Of a stretch of 64,000 nt of DNA, positions 61,055 through 64,000 are shown piece after piece. How positions within the stretch are numbered: the first letter of the stretch is position 1; each line of letters opens with the position of its first letter. The notes under the pieces are model-generated. The model had not been told where the DNA came from, ran no database searches, and was given only the letters and a program-made list of their open reading frames with translations. Source of the stretch: Membranipora membranacea (Eukaryota; Bryozoa; Gymnolaemata; Cheilostomatida; Membraniporidae); the NCBI GenBank assembly GCA_914767715.1, contig OU612065.1:19716001-19780000 (forward strand). Direction: 5' to 3'. The position numbers and the translations under genes are program-made.

Positions 61055-62465
61055 TCGTACATTTGTGCCACCTGCCATGCGCTGATGCAAAGCAATCAAA
61101 TTCTCCTAATGACATCTTGATTGGAACATTATATCAATGAAAACAGGAAATTGAGGGAATTGAAAGGAATGGCTTGACAAATAATCATTGATTACGTCTT
61201 TGGTAAAAACTTGGCCCGATTTAAAAAAAAAAGACCAAAACAGAACACGACCTCTACAGGATATCGTCATTGTGCAGCCATTCCAGTACCCATAGTCACA
61301 CATGGGAGCCCTTACATCCTCAACCACTCCTTTAAAGAACAACTGAGATCCAATGATGAATTTTAAGTGGGTGACCTTGGCAAAAATAGTGCAGTGCCAG
61401 TGCCAGTTTTAATTTGATAACATAATAGAATATAATAAAAAATGACTGCTTTTTCCATGACACTTCGTCCCTGACACCAAATTTCATTGCATTTGATAGA
61501 GATCACATATATTTGGAGACAATTTCATTTTAATTGACTTCGTTTGTAATAGGAATTACTATTTTTGGATTCACTTTACTTACGAAATATGAGGCAAGAT
61601 TTTGGTTAACCAAATAAGGTGAGCAAATGCAGTTTTACAGTGGTGATCAAGGGAAGTCACTCTGAAAAACATAACATAACATACATATAATACATACAAT
61701 ATAATCATTCATAGTCATGAAGAATATTCTCATGAAATATACCAATAACTATATTGTATTATTTTTTGTTTACATAACAGTTTTGACACATATAAAGCAT
61801 TCAACGAAGTACTTTATGCACACAAATCAACACCAGACAAGTTTTACATCCTCAGTCGTGTGCTTTTTCCTGATAGCGAGTTGGAGTGTGACAGAGTAAT
61901 GAGTCACGTTACAATCCTTATAACATTTGGGCTAACATGTTCCCGATTGTCTCCCATTTTACCAGCAATTGAGAATATTTTCTCTACAGTAACAAACCTT
62001 CCTGCAGGCCTTCATGCGCCCCTGTTGCACCCTCATTGCAACATAATAGTACCAACACAACCCTTGCAACACCACTTTACACGTCATAGGTACAGCCCTG
62101 CTGCAGATCATCATCATAGAAATACATCTTGTTATGCAAGGTTTGTCCTGCTTACTTGAGTATCGTTCCATTACTGCATTTAGATAAAGAAGGGGCCCAG
62201 TATTTGTGGTGATTGATTTAAGGTAATGTCAAAGACCGATCCGAATATCAACTTATCATATACCGTTGGAAAGCTGCCGAGCTACTGAAAATGAATACCT
62301 GAACAAAAACTTGATTCAATGACGTTGTGTCATTTTAGGGAGGAAATGAGGCAGAAAACGCTGTTTTTGTCAAAGCGGATGGGGGAGTCAATTTAAATGC
62401 AAGAAATTTCAAATCAGGTGGAATGCATACTTAGCGATTGCGTTCATCGTAAAATTTGATTTTCT
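61055..62465. other. No gene recognised
   Basis: Short open frames only. I see no domain, splice series or repeat beyond simple tracts. Confidence 0.3.
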
Positions 62466-62469
62466 TTGA

Positions 62470-62660
62470 TATATGACTAGTCTAAAGCCTCAAGCAGACT
62501 GGCACTTTTCTGGGCGAATGTGCTATGCGATGCGGCTGGCGGCGCCGTGGGCGGCACGCGCTGGACCATTCGCGCCGCTTTGTCTTGGATCAGGCATGTT
62601 AGATATTTTCGCGGGCCGCATTCTTCTGATTGGTCAACACAATAGTTTCTCACATCGACT
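62470..62660. other. GC-rich stretch, probable 5' end of a PIF/Harbinger-like element
   Basis: The stretch around 62515-62580 (GGCTGGCGGCGCCGTGGGCGG, one base split here) is strongly GC-rich compared with its surroundings. It is preceded by CTAAAGCCTCAAGCAGACTG, which resembles Harbinger-type ends after a TAA target. The MADF exon 200 bases on supports this reading. The other end is outside the window. Confidence 0.35.
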
Positions 62661-62774
62661 CCACTAAACTTTTTTATTTGTCCTCCATCTTTGAAATTTA
62701 TTCTTAAACTGAAAGTCGCAAAACAGATTGGATCTCTGATATTCTCTACAACTTCTAACTACACATACATCAAC

Positions 62775-62942
62775 ATGGCTAGAATGCTATAAAGTTTCCA
62801 GATGATGTAATTGAGAAGTTCATCAATCTTGTGAGAGAGAGAAGCTGTCTTTATGACTTCAAACATAGAGACTATAAGAACCAGCCAGTGAAAGATAACA
62901 ACTGGGCAGAGATTGCAGGTCTTATGGACTGTCCTGGGGAGG
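62775..62942 (+). CDS. MADF-domain exon (partial, possibly frameshifted)
   Basis: From about 62798 the frame reads PDDVIEKFINLVRERSCLYD, then FKHRDYKNQPVKDNNWAEIA and GLMDCPGE. This is the N-terminal half of a MADF domain (the 'i.lV..r..LyD..h.dYk......WaeIa' pattern), a DNA-binding fold. The exon ends at GGGGAGG|GTGAGT. The ATG at 62775 is one base out of frame with the domain: ATGGCTAGAATGC may have lost an A, or the true start is upstream through an acceptor at TTTCCAG. MADF proteins occur both as host genes and as the accessory protein of PIF/Harbinger transposons; the GC-rich left flank favours the latter. Later exons would lie beyond 62942. Confidence 0.65.
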
Positions 62943-63418
62943 GTGAGTGACCGAGAGTGAGACTATTTTAAGACACCTGAAGAATATACGATTCTGGATT
63001 TGCCTAATTGATATGGAACTCAACAAGTGATGACAAATTTTGAGTAACAGCTACTAACTTTGTTTGTTGAACGCATCATATCATGTTATTGATTTTTAAT
63101 TGAGAAACAATTGTTGTACTTATTATATATATATATCTTGACTTTTTCTTTGACTGAACATAACTGAAAGATGAAATTATGCCTTGATGAGCAAGGGGTA
63201 CTCCCTGATCTCAGAGAGTTATGTAGTGATCTGAATTTTGTTAGGTCACTCTTCACTACATAATCATTAGAAGAAGTGCAGTATATTAAAGTGTTTGTAA
63301 AGGATCAGGTTTTTTTGGTATCATTCTAGAGATCTCAGTCTAGTTTAGAACATTATTCTATTTTCAAAAGCAGCCTGTGGCCCAGTTAAGACTTATTTGC
63401 CCTCAAAGTTGGGATGAG

Positions 63419-63493
63419 AAGGTACTAAAAAGGTACTATTTTTTTCCTTTGGAATTGTGATCACTTGTTGAAAATAGTACCTTTTTAGTACCT
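63419..63493. repeat. Foldback hairpin with 23-base arms
   Basis: AAGGTACTAAAAAGGTACTA... (63419-63442) and its reverse complement (63471-63493) flank about 28 bases containing TGATCA. A second, shorter hairpin (GTTTTGATAT/ATATCAAAAC) follows at about 63553-63582. Confidence 0.8.
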
Positions 63494-63716
63494 CAGATTA
63501 TAATGGGAATATACAGTACTTTGTAACTAAGGTGTATTGTTAAGACACAGCGGTTTTGATATTCTGAATGTGATATCAAAACACACAGAATTTATCTATT
63601 GAATGAATGAGTGAATACAAGGCATTATTTATCTGTCCCATGTGGTTTAGCTGGTAAAATGGGATAGTGTATGACATTTCATAATTCAATGACAAAGCTA
63701 ACGATCTAAATCGAAC

Positions 63717-63899
63717 ATGGCAAAAAATTACAGCTCTAGCTCATGCGACAGTGAGAATGAAAATTACAGGGAGATTAACAGCTCTAGTGAGAGCAAGATT
63801 GAATATCATTTAGGAGGCATTTGTAGCAAATCGACGTCGAGTCCATGTGATTATCAGAGGGAAAATATCTCTTTAAATCTGTATGATTTCGGCCACTGA
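63717..63899 (+). CDS. Doubtful short open frame
   Basis: An ATG-initiated frame of 60 residues, rich in Ser, Asn and Glu (NYSSSSCDSENENYREINSS), ends in a stop at 63897-63899. The composition is protein-like but low in complexity. There is no domain, no homologue in the window and no clear splice sites. It could belong to the same element as the MADF exon, or be chance. Confidence 0.2.
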   Translation: MAKNYSSSSCDSENENYREINSSSESKIEYHLGGICSKSTSSPCDYQRENISLNLYDFGH

Positions 63900-64000
63900 A
63901 AATAACCCACAGTGCTTTGGCAGATACAACATTTTCTGTTAACCATGGTTACTGCTCGAGATAGAGATTGGCATTATAAAGGCAGATCAATACATCGCTA

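Overview
The window is A+T-rich animal DNA. It has widely spaced small exons with GT-AG introns, abundant transposon relics of animal type (CR1/L2-like LINEs, a DIRS-like element, hAT, P/THAP9-like and probable PIF/Harbinger DNA transposons, tRNA-derived SINEs) and no prokaryotic features. The dominant gene family is the C-type lectin-like domain (CTLD). I read it as a non-vertebrate metazoan, with a marine invertebrate deuterostome such as a tunicate as a plausible guess; the sequence alone does not fix the species.

Layout. 1-10.3 kb: no host gene recognised, but foldback/palindromic repeats and a decayed LINE on the minus strand (about 5.6-6.9 kb). 10.7-15.0 kb: a complete four-exon gene for a type II membrane CTLD protein (353 aa) with a long tyrosine-containing cytoplasmic tail. 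15-25 kb: repeats (a 3 x 95-bp tandem array, two hAT-like nonautonomous elements, a LINE relic, a SINE), a doubtful CTLD relic and a doubtful small exon. 25.76-47.45 kb: a head-to-tail segmental duplication. Unit 1 is 25,757-33,704 and unit 2 is 33,705-47,452. Each unit was built with one type II membrane lectin on the plus strand and one secreted single-CTLD lectin on the minus strand. Unit 2 keeps both intact (300 aa membrane lectin with an EPN motif; 174 aa secreted lectin). Unit 1 has lost exons 1-2 and most of exon 3 of the membrane lectin, and the last 17 residues of the secreted lectin. 47.5-55.7 kb: retroelement debris, a tandem array of about 86-bp repeats and strong palindromes. 56.1-59.4 kb: a short secreted cysteine-rich peptide gene, its decayed duplicate, and between them a decayed CTLD copy. 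62.4-64 kb: a GC-rich stretch followed by a MADF-domain exon, probably the start of a PIF/Harbinger element running off the window.

How the genes relate. The secreted lectins and the extracellular part of the 10.7-kb receptor share one CTLD subtype: the same phase-1 intron site, EPDN instead of EPN, and a CVC...WxDCKC...ICEV C-terminus. The 34.9-kb membrane lectin carries a different CTLD, with canonical EPN and WDD. The locus is therefore a small lectin cluster mixing signalling-type receptors and soluble forms of the same recognition domain, and it has been reshaped by tandem duplication and transposons. The likeness to vertebrate natural-killer-type lectin clusters is an inference from architecture only.
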